From: Clostridia bacterium
Lineage (GTDB): Bacteria; Bacillota; Clostridia; Oscillospirales; CAG-272
Length of the DNA stretch: 61,655 bases
Direction of reading: 5' to 3'
Assembly: GCA_017556745.1 (NCBI GenBank)
Contig: JAFYMF010000030.1
Coordinates: 1 to 61,655 of the forward strand
Part shown: positions 43,055-52,253 of the stretch, one piece after another
How positions within the stretch are numbered: position 1 is the stretch's first letter
How the letters are laid out: every line of letters begins with the position of its first letter
Translations under genes and position numbers: made by a program
Notes under the pieces: generated by a model
Databases searched by the model: none
The model's input: only the letters and a program-made list of their open reading frames with translations
Told to the model about the DNA's origin: nothing

Positions 43055-43858
43055 TTATCTTTTCAGTAGTTTTTTTCTTTTAATGCCCTTGAATCCGGTA
43101 AACAGCGGAACTGTTTCCCCTGAAAGTCGGGCGGCAATATTATTAAATGCGGCAATAACATTGCGGCATTTAAGCTGGTATACAAGTTCACCGTGTTCTC
43201 CGCCGATAGCGAAGACCGGGTCGTATGGTATAACACCGATAATACCGAGAGCGGCTCTGTCGATCATCTCAATTACTCCGGCACGGTTACCGTGAAGAAC
43301 CGAATCTGGATCAAAGGAGTTGATGATCATTGAGCATTCGGTAATCCCGAGGGAAGATAGTGCCGAGGCAGTTCCGTCAGCGGCACGCAAGGCGGTAGGG
43401 TGATGAGTCGACACGATCAGCGCGCGATCAGCGGCAGATGCGGCAAGCTCAAGAGGGGCACCCAAAGCACCGGGAGTATCGATGAGGATGTAGTCTAAGT
43501 TCATTGATTCTCCGGCGGCAAAGAGCTTACTGCGGAATACCTCCCTGTCCGGCACCGAAAAGTCATGTTGTTCGGGTGCAAGATATGGGGCGGCAATCGA
43601 CAGAAGATTAGATGAACGCCTATCGGTAACAGCAGCCTCGTTTATCTCAGCTCTACCCTCGCATACATCACTGATGTCATAGATCATTTCATTCTCGCTT
43701 CCGAGAATAAGATCAAGACAACGGTTTCCGAAGTCACAGTCTACCAGAAGTGTCCTGTGTCCGCTGCGTGCGAGAGCCAAGCCCAGATTTGCGGTGATGG
43801 TGGATTTCCCCACACCGCCCTTGCAGGAGGTTACGAGTATGATCTTAGTTTTTTCCAT
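43055..43858 (-). CDS. minD: MinD-like ATPase
   Basis: A 267-residue ParA/MinD-type deviant Walker ATPase: VTSCKGGVGKSTITANLGLALA (Lys in KGGVGKST), LLVDCDFGNRCLDLIL, ILIDTPGALGAPLELAASAADRALIVSTHHPTALRAAD, and a C-terminal basic, amphipathic tail (GFKGIKRKKLLKR) that would bind membrane as in MinD. MinD restricts division-site selection, together with MinC and often MinE. Neither partner is visible here. In many Clostridia minD and mgsA lie in one division/shape operon, and here they are still adjacent (21-base gap), as if the intervening genes had been lost. The GGAGG ribosome binding site is about 13 bases from the ATG. Confidence 0.85.
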   Translation of the reverse strand: MEKTKIILVTSCKGGVGKSTITANLGLALARSGHRTLLVDCDFGNRCLDLILGSENEMIYDISDVCEGRAEINEAAVTDRRSSNLLSIAAPYLAPEQHDFSVPDREVFRSKLFAAGESMNLDYILIDTPGALGAPLELAASAADRALIVSTHHPTALRAADGTASALSSLGITECSMIINSFDPDSVLHGNRAGVIEMIDRAALGIIGVIPYDPVFAIGGEHGELVYQLKCRNVIAAFNNIAARLSGETVPLFTGFKGIKRKKLLKR

Positions 43859-43944
43859 ATTTCGCGGTTTTCCTCCCGTGGATCTGATGCCAAATTACCA
43901 AGATATCGGTACGTTTATCTCTTTTGCACTAAACATACGAATAC

Positions 43945-43974
43945 ATTATACCACATTATTGGCCATTATGTCAA
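43945..43974 (-). promoter_or_regulatory. SigA promoter for minD
   Basis: On the minus strand TTGACA (43969-43974), 18 bases, TATAAT (43945-43950); leader of about 80 bases. Confidence 0.8.
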
Positions 43975-44021
43975 TAAAAAATAGCGGTTATCGTAAAAAA
44001 ATTGAAAAATTAATATAATTT

Positions 44022-44654
44022 TTATTTTAAAAGGGAATCAATAATGGGGCGAATATATTCAAAATACTTTTTGCCGACGAATTCCGCTCCCTTTTCGTTA
44101 AGATGGATTCCGTCATCAGAGTAGCTGAGGGGATCGTCACCGATAAACGCGGACCAGAGAAGTCCGTCGGTGGGAAGATATACGTCAGCGTATTCAAGAG
44201 CAAGCTCTCTGATAACGTCTATCTTGAAGTCAAGATCCTCGCGGAAGAACTTCTTATCCTCAACAGGGATGAGGAAGGGCTCCATCATCATAAGCTTAGC
44301 ATTTGTACGGGTACGGATGCCTTCAAGGATGGTACGATAACTGGCTCTGAATTTCTCATTGGGTATCCAACTGCGGTCATCTGCATGATGCCAAACATCG
44401 TTTGCGCCAACGAGGATAGAAACGATATCCGGCTGAATATCGATAATATCTCTCTCAAGGCGGTCTGCTATGTTATGGGCTTTGTTTCCGCAGACACCCA
44501 GATTGATGAATTCAAACTCCACGTCGGGATATGCATCTTTTATAAGAGCTGCGGCGAATTTTACGTATCTGATACCAAGATCGTGACAGTCGTCCTCATT
44601 ACGGAATCCGTGGGTAATGCTGTCACCCTGAAACAAAAGCTTGATTTTTTTCAT
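44022..44654 (-). CDS. SGNH/GDSL-type esterase, copy 1
   Basis: A 210-residue SGNH hydrolase. Catalytic blocks are visible: FQGDSITHG (Ser), LGVCGNKA (Gly block), LVGANDVW (Asn) and DGIHLNEKG (Asp and His). Such enzymes remove acetyl or other ester groups from carbohydrates or lipids. The protein has no signal peptide, so it acts inside the cell. The upstream gene encodes a paralogue of the same length, 21 bases away, so the pair arose by tandem duplication and is co-transcribed. The region 43975-44021 holds no clear terminator. Confidence 0.87.
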   Translation of the reverse strand: MKKIKLLFQGDSITHGFRNEDDCHDLGIRYVKFAAALIKDAYPDVEFEFINLGVCGNKAHNIADRLERDIIDIQPDIVSILVGANDVWHHADDRSWIPNEKFRASYRTILEGIRTRTNAKLMMMEPFLIPVEDKKFFREDLDFKIDVIRELALEYADVYLPTDGLLWSAFIGDDPLSYSDDGIHLNEKGAEFVGKKYFEYIRPIIDSLLK

Positions 44655-44675
44655 TTTATATTTTCTCCTTCTCGG

Positions 44676-45320
44676 TTATTCTTTTATGAGGTTGTCTATT
44701 ATTGGACGAATGTATTCTGCATATTTTCTTCCGATAAATTCAGAGCCGTGGGCGTTGGGATGTATGCAGTCATCGGTAAAGGAATTGGAATCCTCGGTCA
44801 TGAATGCCGAATAGAACAGTCCGTCTGTGGGAAGATACGCATCGGCATATTCAAGGGCAAGCTCACGTATAGCATCTATCTTGAAGTCAAGATCTTCTCT
44901 GAACACAACGGTGTTTTTGTGGGGAAATACAAAGGGCTCCATGAGCATTATTTTTGTTCCCCTGGCCTTCAGTGCCTCAAGGATCTTGCGGTATTTTCCG
45001 ACAAATTCTTCCTTCGGCACCCAGTTTTTAGTCTCGACGCGTCCCCACACATCGTTTATACCGATGAGAATGGATACTACGTCTGCACCGATGTCAAGAA
45101 AGTCCTCCTGCAGACGGTCAAGAAGATTGCCGATCTGGCTTCCGCCCCGACCGAGATTTAAAAATTCAAACTCTACGCTGGGATAAGCCTCTGTCAGATA
45201 CTCTGCCGCATATTTGGGGTAATTTTTGCCGAGTCTATGGTAATCTGTGTCTCCTTCTTCACGCCACGCATCAGTGATACTGTCACCTTGAAAAAGGATT
45301 TTTATCTTTTTCTTCTCCAT
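44676..45320 (-). CDS. SGNH/GDSL-type esterase, copy 2
   Basis: A 214-residue SGNH hydrolase with FQGDSITDA, LGRGGSQIG, LIGINDVW and CIHPNAHG as the four catalytic blocks, and clear similarity to its downstream partner (KFxxIREL, LEYADxYLPTDGL). The ATG at 45320 has GGAG about eight bases upstream; a GTG nine bases further up is less likely. It is the first gene of the two-gene unit and would deacylate imported or intracellular sugars. It diverges from the glyA transcript. Confidence 0.87.
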   Translation of the reverse strand: MEKKKIKILFQGDSITDAWREEGDTDYHRLGKNYPKYAAEYLTEAYPSVEFEFLNLGRGGSQIGNLLDRLQEDFLDIGADVVSILIGINDVWGRVETKNWVPKEEFVGKYRKILEALKARGTKIMLMEPFVFPHKNTVVFREDLDFKIDAIRELALEYADAYLPTDGLFYSAFMTEDSNSFTDDCIHPNAHGSEFIGRKYAEYIRPIIDNLIKE

Positions 45321-45443
45321 AAAAAACACTCCGTGTTGCGCACGGTGGCAAAAGCACCGTACAGATTCTGAGGATATATTAAATACTATCTCTTTTCACT
45401 GTAAAAATCAATAGTTTTTACCAAAAAAATCTTCTTTAAATTA

Positions 45444-45472
45444 TTGTAAAAAACAAATATATGTTGTATAAT
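45444..45472 (+). promoter_or_regulatory. SigA promoter for glyA
   Basis: TTGTAA (45444-45449), 17 bases, TATAAT (45467-45472). The leader is about 95 bases and contains no glycine riboswitch that I can see. Confidence 0.75.
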
Positions 45473-45570
45473 TGTATCATATATAATGGGTGTATTTTTT
45501 AAACCGTATCAAAAAACGATTCACCGACAAAAAACAGTCCACAGGACGTACAAAAAAAGGAGATAAAAAA

Positions 45571-46818
45571 ATGGTAAACGAGAATATGAAACTTCTGGAG
45601 TCCTTTGATCCTGAAATAGGCAAGGCAATACAGGCAGAATATAAGCGTCAGTGCGACGGTCTTGAGCTGATCGCATCCGAGAACATTGTTTCCGAGGCAG
45701 TTATGCTTGCAATGGGCAGTGTTCTCACCAACAAGTACGCAGAGGGATATCCTGCAAAGCGTTACTACGGCGGATGCGAGTGCGTTGACGTAGCAGAGAA
45801 CATCGCTATTGACAGAGCATGCCGTCTTTTCGGTGCAAAGTTTGCTAACGTACAGCCTCACAGCGGTGCGCAGGCTAACTTCGCAGTATATTTCGCACTT
45901 ATTAAGCCCGGTGACAAGGTTCTCGGTATGGATCTTGCTCACGGCGGACATCTTACTCACGGCAGCCCCGTAAATGTTTCTGGTTCTTACTTCAACTTCA
46001 TCTCTTACGGAGTTGAGGAGGATACCGGTATGATCGATTACGACAAGGTAGAGGCTATTGCTGCAGCAGAGAAGCCTAAGCTTATCGTTGCAGGTGCTTC
46101 CGCATACCCCAGAGTTATCGACTTCGAGAGAATGGCAGATATTGCACACAAGAACGGTGCGCTCCTTATGGTAGATATGGCACACATCGCAGGTCTTGTT
46201 GCCGCAGGTCTTCATCCCTCCCCTGTTCCCTATGCTGACGTTGTTACTACCACTACTCACAAGACTCTCCGTGGTCCTCGCGGCGGTATGATTCTTACCA
46301 ACAACGAAGATATTGCAAAGGCTGTTAACAAGGCTATATTCCCCGGTACTCAGGGCGGTCCTCTTATGCACGTTATCGCTGCAAAGGCAGTTTCATTCGG
46401 TGAGGCACTCAAGCCTGAGTTCAAGGCATATCAGGAGCAGATCGTAAAGAACGCAAAGGTTCTTGCAGATACCCTTCTTGAGGAGGGCTTCTCTCTTGTT
46501 TCCGGCGGTACCGACAACCACCTTATGCTCTGCGACCTTCGTCCCTTCGCTATTACCGGTAAGGAGATGGAGCACCGTCTTGACGTAGTACACATGACCG
46601 CTAACAAGAATGCTATCCCCGGTGACCCCGAGAAGCCTTTTGTTACCAGCGGTATCCGCGTAGGTACTCCCGCTGTTACCTCCAGAGGTCTCGTTGAGGA
46701 GGATATGCGTGTTGTAGGTAAGCTCCTCAAGCTCTGTGCGACCGAGTTCGAGACCAAGGCAGATTACATCCGTGCCGAGGTTGACAAGCTTTGCAAGAAG
46801 TACCCTATCTATAACTGA
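45571..46818 (+). CDS. glyA: Serine hydroxymethyltransferase
   Basis: A 415-residue PLP enzyme that converts serine and tetrahydrofolate into glycine and 5,10-methylene-tetrahydrofolate. Signatures are [54 protein letters not shown] and [13 protein letters not shown], where the Lys after TTTH binds PLP. Start at 45571 is chosen because AAGGAG lies immediately upstream and the family begins there. The codon usage is biased as in highly expressed genes. A LysR gene follows after 33 bases. Confidence 0.97.
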   Translation: MVNENMKLLESFDPEIGKAIQAEYKRQCDGLELIASENIVSEAVMLAMGSVLTNKYAEGYPAKRYYGGCECVDVAENIAIDRACRLFGAKFANVQPHSGAQANFAVYFALIKPGDKVLGMDLAHGGHLTHGSPVNVSGSYFNFISYGVEEDTGMIDYDKVEAIAAAEKPKLIVAGASAYPRVIDFERMADIAHKNGALLMVDMAHIAGLVAAGLHPSPVPYADVVTTTTHKTLRGPRGGMILTNNEDIAKAVNKAIFPGTQGGPLMHVIAAKAVSFGEALKPEFKAYQEQIVKNAKVLADTLLEEGFSLVSGGTDNHLMLCDLRPFAITGKEMEHRLDVVHMTANKNAIPGDPEKPFVTSGIRVGTPAVTSRGLVEEDMRVVGKLLKLCATEFETKADYIRAEVDKLCKKYPIYN

Positions 46819-46851
46819 TAACAAAATCTGAAAAGGTAAAAAAGATATAAA

Positions 46852-47748
46852 ATGATCGACAACATCACTCTCTACAAGACCTTTGTAGCGGTGGCGGACA
46901 GCGAGTCGATCTCTGCGGCGGCGAGAGCGCTTTATATCTCTCAGCCTGCCGTATCCTCTGAGATCGCCCAGCTTGAGGACAAGCTGGGGACCAAGCTGTT
47001 CTTCCGTACCAACCGCGGAGTCTCCCTGACTCCGGAGGGAACTCTGCTCTATGATTATATTAAGCGCGGTTTTTCCTTTCTCGAGGCGGGAGAGGATAAG
47101 CTCAGGGAGATCGCGGGACTGTCAGACGGTGTTCTGAGGGTCGGCGCATCGGATATGACCTTGCGTTTTTTTCTTCTTGATCATATAGAGAAGTTCAACC
47201 GGGAGTATCCGGGGGTGATGCTGACGATCACCAATGCCCCCACACCAAAGACGCTTGAGGCGCTCAGAAGCGGTGTTCTTGACTTCGGTGTGGTGTCGGA
47301 TGACGGAGAGACCGCTTTCCTCGGTGAGGAATTCATTACCCTTGAGGTAAAGAAGATCCGTGACGTGTTTGCGGTTCCGCCGACACATCCTTTGGCAAAA
47401 AAGGAAAGTGTATCCCATTCTGAGCTGTCTGACTACCCGGTTATAATGCTTGAGAAAAACAGTAGTACCAGGCGGTATATTGACAGGATCTTCGGTGACG
47501 AGATCCAGCCTAGGGTAGAGCTTGCCACAAGCGACCTTATTCTTGAGTTTGCTCGCAGAAACATGGGTATTGCTTCCATTGTTGAGGACTTTGTCCGCGA
47601 CGATCTTGAAAGAGGTACTCTGGTAAAGCTGAATGTTGAGCCGGCCCTGCCCGAAAGACGCTTTCTTCTTGTCTATCTGGCACGTACCCCCCTTTCTGCG
47701 GCGGCGCGTCGGCTGATATCGTCAATAGAAGAAACTCTCAGAGTGTAA
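46852..47748 (+). CDS. LysR-family transcriptional regulator
   Basis: A 298-residue protein with the N-terminal winged helix (ALYISQPAVSSEIAQLEDKLGTKLFFRTNRGVSLTPEGTLLYDY) and a C-terminal substrate-binding-like effector domain (VLRVGASDMTLRFFLLDHIEKFNREYPGVMLTITN). LysR proteins sense small molecules and activate or repress nearby genes. It lies in one direction with glyA, pncC and pfkA. A regulatory role over glyA or one-carbon metabolism is only a guess from location. Confidence 0.9.
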   Translation: MIDNITLYKTFVAVADSESISAAARALYISQPAVSSEIAQLEDKLGTKLFFRTNRGVSLTPEGTLLYDYIKRGFSFLEAGEDKLREIAGLSDGVLRVGASDMTLRFFLLDHIEKFNREYPGVMLTITNAPTPKTLEALRSGVLDFGVVSDDGETAFLGEEFITLEVKKIRDVFAVPPTHPLAKKESVSHSELSDYPVIMLEKNSSTRRYIDRIFGDEIQPRVELATSDLILEFARRNMGIASIVEDFVRDDLERGTLVKLNVEPALPERRFLLVYLARTPLSAAARRLISSIEETLRV

Positions 47749-47761
47749 AGAGAGGAATACC

Positions 47762-48235
47762 GTGGATAAAATCAGAAAAATAACAGAGAGAGCAATGACC
47801 GTTCTGTCTGAGGGCGGGAAGACTCTTGCTACGGCAGAATCCTGTACCGGTGGACTGATCGGCAAGCTGATAACCGATCTTCCCGGGGTGTCGGCTGTGT
47901 ATCTCGGCGGTGCCGTCAGCTATGCTAATTCAGCAAAGAAAACTCTTCTCGGTGTATCACCCGATACACTCAGACGTGTTGGTGCGGTCTCCGAGGAGAC
48001 GGCACGGGAGATGGCGGCAGGCATCAGAGAACGGCTGGGTGCTGACGTAGGCATCTCCACCACAGGTATCGCCGGTCCGGGCGGAGGTACTCCCGATAAG
48101 CCGGTGGGTCTTGTATACGTGGGATACAGTGATGCAAACGGTACAGTTGCCTACAGACTTAACCATGACAGCTCACTTTCCAGAGATGAGATCCGTTATC
48201 TTACGGCAGAGTTTGCGCTGTCTCTTATAAAGTAA
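47762..48235 (+). CDS. pncC: Nicotinamide-nucleotide amidohydrolase (CinA C-terminal domain)
   Basis: A 157-residue stand-alone CinA C-terminal domain: TLATAESCTGGLIGKLITDLPG, VSYANSAKKTLLGVSP, VSEETAREMAAGIRERLGADVGISTTGIAGPGGGTPDKPVGLVYVG. PncC recycles NMN to nicotinate mononucleotide in the pyridine nucleotide cycle. Conserved Ser and Lys positions are present. The N-terminal CinA domain is absent, as in many PncC proteins. The start is GTG at 47762 with AGAGGA upstream. Confidence 0.93.
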   Translation: MDKIRKITERAMTVLSEGGKTLATAESCTGGLIGKLITDLPGVSAVYLGGAVSYANSAKKTLLGVSPDTLRRVGAVSEETAREMAAGIRERLGADVGISTTGIAGPGGGTPDKPVGLVYVGYSDANGTVAYRLNHDSSLSRDEIRYLTAEFALSLIK

Positions 48236-48297
48236 CTTAAAGCGGTGTCGATCGCTTGATATAAAGACAATTAACTAAAAATCAAGGAGAAAATAAA

Positions 48298-49362
48298 ATG
48301 GCACAGAAATTCAGAAAAATCGGCGTACTTACCTCCGGCGGTGATGCTCCCGGTATGAATGCCGCTCTTCGTTCAGTAACTCTCGCGGCTCTTTCACGCG
48401 GTGTTGAGGTTGTAGGCGTTATGAAGGGCTACACCGGTCTTATCAGCGGTGAGCTTGTAGATCTTACTCCCGACAAGGTTGCTAACATTACCGTAAACAG
48501 CGGTACCGTACTTTACTCCGACCGTTGCCTTGAGTTCGCAACCGAGGAGGGTATGGCAAAGGCAGTAGAGACCTGCCGCAAGAACAACATTGACGGTATC
48601 GTTGCTATCGGCGGCGACGGAACCTTCAGAGGTGCTACCGATCTTACCCGTCACGGTGTTCCCTGCATCGGTATTCCGGCTACTATCGACAACGATATTA
48701 CCTCTACCGACTACACCCTTGGCTTTGACACTGCTATGAATACCGTTATGGACATGGCAGACAACCTTAAGGACACCCACGAGTCTCACGCACGTTGTGC
48801 AGTTATTGAGGTTATGGGCAGAGACGCAGGCTATATCGCACTTGAGGCAGGTATTGCAGTTGGTGCTGTAGCTATAGCTATTCCCGAGCTTCCCTTTGAT
48901 GCAGATGCGGCTATCGCAAGAATCAAGGCAAAGCGCGCAGCAGGCGCACGCGGCTTCATTGTTCTGGTATCCGAGGGTCTTGGCGGAGCATTCGGCGAGG
49001 AGCTTACCAAGAGAATAGAGGCAGAGACCGGCGTTGAGTCCCGCTTTGCCCGTCTTGCTCACATCGTTCGCGGCGGTAAGCCCACTCTCAGAGACAGATT
49101 TACCGCAGCAAGAATGGGTGATGCGGCTGTTGACGCTCTTCTTGACGGTAAGAGCAATCTCGTTATTTGCGAGAAGGACGGCAAGATCATTTCACGTGAC
49201 ATCGAGTATGCTCTCGTTCTTGACCGTATGTACAAGAAGAAGCTCAAGGACGGCGATCTTGACAAGTTCTCTGCTGAGGATGTTGAGAATATGAAGAAAG
49301 AGTGTGAGATCACTCTTGATGCTATCAAGGATCTCTATGCTATCGCAAACGAGCTTGCATAA
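48298..49362 (+). CDS. pfkA: ATP-dependent 6-phosphofructokinase
   Basis: A 354-residue phosphofructokinase: GVLTSGGDAPGMNAALRS, AIGGDGTFRGATDL, GIPATIDNDITSTDYTLGFDTA and VIEVMGRDAGYIALEAGIAVGA. The Gly of GGDGT and the TIDND motif with Gly just after it fit the ATP-dependent rather than the pyrophosphate-dependent form. It commits fructose-6-phosphate to glycolysis. AAGGAG precedes the ATG, and a strong hairpin follows at 49384-49411. Codon bias suggests high expression. Confidence 0.95.
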   Translation: MAQKFRKIGVLTSGGDAPGMNAALRSVTLAALSRGVEVVGVMKGYTGLISGELVDLTPDKVANITVNSGTVLYSDRCLEFATEEGMAKAVETCRKNNIDGIVAIGGDGTFRGATDLTRHGVPCIGIPATIDNDITSTDYTLGFDTAMNTVMDMADNLKDTHESHARCAVIEVMGRDAGYIALEAGIAVGAVAIAIPELPFDADAAIARIKAKRAAGARGFIVLVSEGLGGAFGEELTKRIEAETGVESRFARLAHIVRGGKPTLRDRFTAARMGDAAVDALLDGKSNLVICEKDGKIISRDIEYALVLDRMYKKKLKDGDLDKFSAEDVENMKKECEITLDAIKDLYAIANELA

Positions 49363-49383
49363 GTTATAAATATATCTATTCCG

Positions 49384-49411
49384 GTCGCCGTTCCGTTTTC
49401 GGGACGGCGAC
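49384..49411 (+). other. 12-bp G+C-rich hairpin without T run
   Basis: GTCGCCGTTCCG and CGGGACGGCGAC pair fully (one G-U) around a TTTT loop. There is no T run after it, so it is more likely a 3' stability or attenuator element for pfkA mRNA or a binding site than a terminator. Transcription may continue into the glycosidase genes. Confidence 0.6.
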
Positions 49412-49458
49412 TGTGGAATAATCGCAATAAAAAGATCTACCGATCGGAGATAAAAGTT

Positions 49459-50805
49459 ATGCAGAAACTTCAGATACACGAAAACGGAAGATTTATACAG
49501 TATGAGGACGGTAGCCCTTTCTTTTATCTCGGTGATACCGCATGGGACCTTGTTCACCGTCTGACAAAGGAAGAGAAGAATCAGTATATGTCTGTCAGAG
49601 CTTCTCAGGGCTTTAACGTCATCCAGTGCGTTGCTCTTTCCGATTTTCCCAATAAACACGGCCGTTTTGCTCTTAAGGAGCCGAAGACCTCTCTTGACTT
49701 TGATGACGACGGCGCATATTCCTACTGGGCAGGTGTTGACGAGTGTGTTGAGCTTGCTGAAAAGTACGGCCTTTACGTGGGACTGCTTCCTCTCTGGAAC
49801 GCAAGCTACAATGATCCCGAGACCACACTGTTCAAGGGCTATGAGCCTTCCTTCGAATATGGCAAGTGGCTTGCGGAACGTTATAAGGACAAGACCAACA
49901 TTATTTGGATCCTTGGCGGAGACGTTTATGTAAAGCCTCACATGCACGAGATATTCGACGGTCTCGCCGCAGGTATAAAGGCAGGGGAGGCTGATGACAA
50001 CCACCATCTTATGACATTCCATCCCCGCGGACCCTCAGACTCTATCGCAGAGCTTGGTTGTGATAAGGACTATCTTGATTTCCTCGGTTCACAGAGCGGT
50101 CATACTGTTGATTGGTCCTATGAGCCTACAAACCTTTTTAAGAATCTTATCCCCACCGGTAAGCCATTCGTTGATCTTGAGCCTCATTATGAGGATCACG
50201 TTGCCAACTGGATCGCTGATTACCGCCGTTGGGACGGCAGTGATATCCGAGAGGGCGCGTACGAAAGCGTTTTTGCAGGTGCCTGCGGTCAGGGTTACGG
50301 TAACCCTATCATTGCATTTTTCCTTTACGAGCCTCTCACACAGTATGGCTGTACCTTCTATTTCGGCCATCTTGAGAAATACGGTTACGATACCAAGGGC
50401 TGGCAGCATGCCCTTCGTCACGAGGGTGCCGAGTCGCTCAGACACTTAAAGAATCTCCGTCTGTCAAGACCGTACTTTAATTTCAGACCTGCACCTGAGC
50501 TTGTACTCAATTCAGATGATGATTTCCTCTTTGGTAAGATATCTGCCGCAAGAGGTGACGATTACGCATTTATATATTCTCCTTACGGACGAGAGATAGA
50601 AGTTGACTGTTCTCAGATAAACACTCAGTTTATCCGTGCATCCTGGTTCAACCCCCGTACCGGTGAGGAAAAGCTGATCTGTTATCTCAAGCCGAGAAAG
50701 ACAATTTTCCAGCCTGAGACCTGGGGTAAGGGTCAGGACTGGGTACTTATTCTTGACGGCGGTAAGAGAGACTGGAAAGAAATCGGACAGATAATACACG
50801 ACTGA
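49459..50805 (+). CDS. GH140/DUF4038-like glycosidase, copy 1
   Basis: A 448-residue TIM-barrel glycoside hydrolase similar to the DUF4038/GH140 family (apiosidase-type and related alpha-glycosidases). Features are the family start RFIQYEDGSPFFYLGDTAWDLVHRL, NIIWILGGDV, DLEPHYEDH and the C-terminal beta domain DYAFIYSPYGREIEVDCSQINTQFIRASWFNPRTGE. There is no signal peptide, so the substrate must enter the cell. The Asp in GDxxV and the Glu in DLEPHYE are the likely catalytic pair, by family analogy. AGATCGGAG precedes the start. It is followed by a paralogue after 16 bases. Confidence 0.8.
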   Translation: MQKLQIHENGRFIQYEDGSPFFYLGDTAWDLVHRLTKEEKNQYMSVRASQGFNVIQCVALSDFPNKHGRFALKEPKTSLDFDDDGAYSYWAGVDECVELAEKYGLYVGLLPLWNASYNDPETTLFKGYEPSFEYGKWLAERYKDKTNIIWILGGDVYVKPHMHEIFDGLAAGIKAGEADDNHHLMTFHPRGPSDSIAELGCDKDYLDFLGSQSGHTVDWSYEPTNLFKNLIPTGKPFVDLEPHYEDHVANWIADYRRWDGSDIREGAYESVFAGACGQGYGNPIIAFFLYEPLTQYGCTFYFGHLEKYGYDTKGWQHALRHEGAESLRHLKNLRLSRPYFNFRPAPELVLNSDDDFLFGKISAARGDDYAFIYSPYGREIEVDCSQINTQFIRASWFNPRTGEEKLICYLKPRKTIFQPETWGKGQDWVLILDGGKRDWKEIGQIIHD

Positions 50806-50821
50806 AGGGAAGGTAATTAAT

Positions 50822-52186
50822 ATGCAGAAGCTTAAAATACACGAAAACGGTAAATACATACAGTACGAGGACGGTACCCCGTTCTTCTATCAGGGCGATA
50901 CCTCCTGGGATATGTTTCAGCATCTTACCAAGGATGAGGTAGAGCTTTATATGTCTGTCAGAGCAGAGCAGAAGTTCAATGTTCTTCAGTGTATCCTGCT
51001 TGGCGGTACCGAACCCTATGACTATACAAACAAATACGGACGCCACCCCATCAAGCCTCCATTTGATAAGCTTGATTACGATACAGACGGTGAGTATTCC
51101 TATTGGGATCACGTGGATTTCTGTCTTGACTGTGCAGAGAAATACGGCATTTATATAGCTGTTCTTCCTATGTGGAACGGCAAATACAATGAGCCCGACA
51201 ATACTCTTTTTACAGGATACCAGCCTGCATACGACTATGGTAAGTGGCTTGCTGAGCGTATCGGACACAGAAACAATATTATCTGGATGCTGGGCGGTGA
51301 CGTTGAGGTAAAACCCTATATGCACGAGATATTTGACGGTCTTGCCGCAGGTATCAAGGCAGGCGAGGGTGACAATACCCACCTTATGACCTTCCATCCC
51401 CGCGGAGCCTCCAATACTGTAAGAGAGCTTGGCTGTGATAAGGAATATCTTGATTTCCTCTGCTCACAGAGCGGACATACCGTTGACTGGTCCTATGAAC
51501 CCGAAGATCTCTTCCCGGAGATGGCGGAGACAGGTAAGCCCTTCCTTGATGCAGAGGCACACTATGAGGATCACGTTGCAAACTGGGCGTATGAGTTTAA
51601 ACGCTGGGACGGTGCTGATATCCGTGAGGGTGCATATCGCAGTATTTTTGCAGGCGCATCCGGACAGACCTACGGTAACCCTATCGTTGCATTCTTCCTT
51701 TACGAGCCTCTCACGCAGTATAGATGTCCTTACTACATCGGTAATGTAGCTAAGATGGGATACGATAATAAGGGTTGGCATCATGCCCTCCGTCACGAGG
51801 GTGCAGATACTCTGAAGTATCTTCAGAAGCTCCGTCTGTCCAGACCCTATTTTGATCTTACTCCCGCACCTGAGCTTGTCCTCAACTCCGAGGATGATAT
51901 GCTCTTCGGTAAGATGTCTGCCGCAATGGGTAAGGATTACGCCTTCATCTACAGTCCTCACGGACGTGAGATCAAGGTTGACGGTTCTCTTATTAAGACT
52001 CAGTTCCTTCGTGCATCCTGGTACAACCCCCGTACCGGCGAGGAGAAGCTGATCTGCTATCTCAAGCCGAGAAAGGCTGTATTCGTTCCCGAAACCCGCG
52101 GTAAGGGTCAGGACTGGGTACTTATTCTTGACGGCGGCAAGAGAGACTGGACAGAGGTCGGTCAGCTTAAAGTCGAAGACAGATAA
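50822..52186 (+). CDS. GH140/DUF4038-like glycosidase, copy 2
   Basis: A 454-residue protein closely related to copy 1 over the whole length (PFFYQGDTSWDMFQHL, NIIWMLGGDVEVKPYMHEIFDGLAAGIKAGEGDN, FLDAEAHYEDHVANWAY). The putative catalytic Asp and Glu positions are kept. It probably hydrolyses a related plant or host glycoside inside the cell. It is the last gene before the terminator. Codon bias is strong in both copies, so the pair may be well expressed. Confidence 0.82.
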   Translation: MQKLKIHENGKYIQYEDGTPFFYQGDTSWDMFQHLTKDEVELYMSVRAEQKFNVLQCILLGGTEPYDYTNKYGRHPIKPPFDKLDYDTDGEYSYWDHVDFCLDCAEKYGIYIAVLPMWNGKYNEPDNTLFTGYQPAYDYGKWLAERIGHRNNIIWMLGGDVEVKPYMHEIFDGLAAGIKAGEGDNTHLMTFHPRGASNTVRELGCDKEYLDFLCSQSGHTVDWSYEPEDLFPEMAETGKPFLDAEAHYEDHVANWAYEFKRWDGADIREGAYRSIFAGASGQTYGNPIVAFFLYEPLTQYRCPYYIGNVAKMGYDNKGWHHALRHEGADTLKYLQKLRLSRPYFDLTPAPELVLNSEDDMLFGKMSAAMGKDYAFIYSPHGREIKVDGSLIKTQFLRASWYNPRTGEEKLICYLKPRKAVFVPETRGKGQDWVLILDGGKRDWTEVGQLKVEDR

Positions 52187-52193
52187 TGATAAT

Positions 52194-52233
52194 AAAAAAC
52201 TGACTGGGCCGGGTACGGCTTAGTCAGTTTTTT
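52194..52233. terminator. Bidirectional terminator between GH140-like genes and queT
   Basis: AAAAAACTGACT and its complement form a 12-bp stem around a 16-base loop, with T runs on both strands. Confidence 0.92.
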
Positions 52234-52253
52234 GTTTTTTCGTTTATGAGAAT

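Noticed and set aside
45473..45570. Glycine riboswitch in front of glyA
   Set aside because: No conserved glycine aptamer elements could be seen in the leader of about 95 bases.
49384..49411. Terminator of pfkA
   Set aside because: The stem is strong but lacks a T run on the plus strand, so it is reported as a structural element only.
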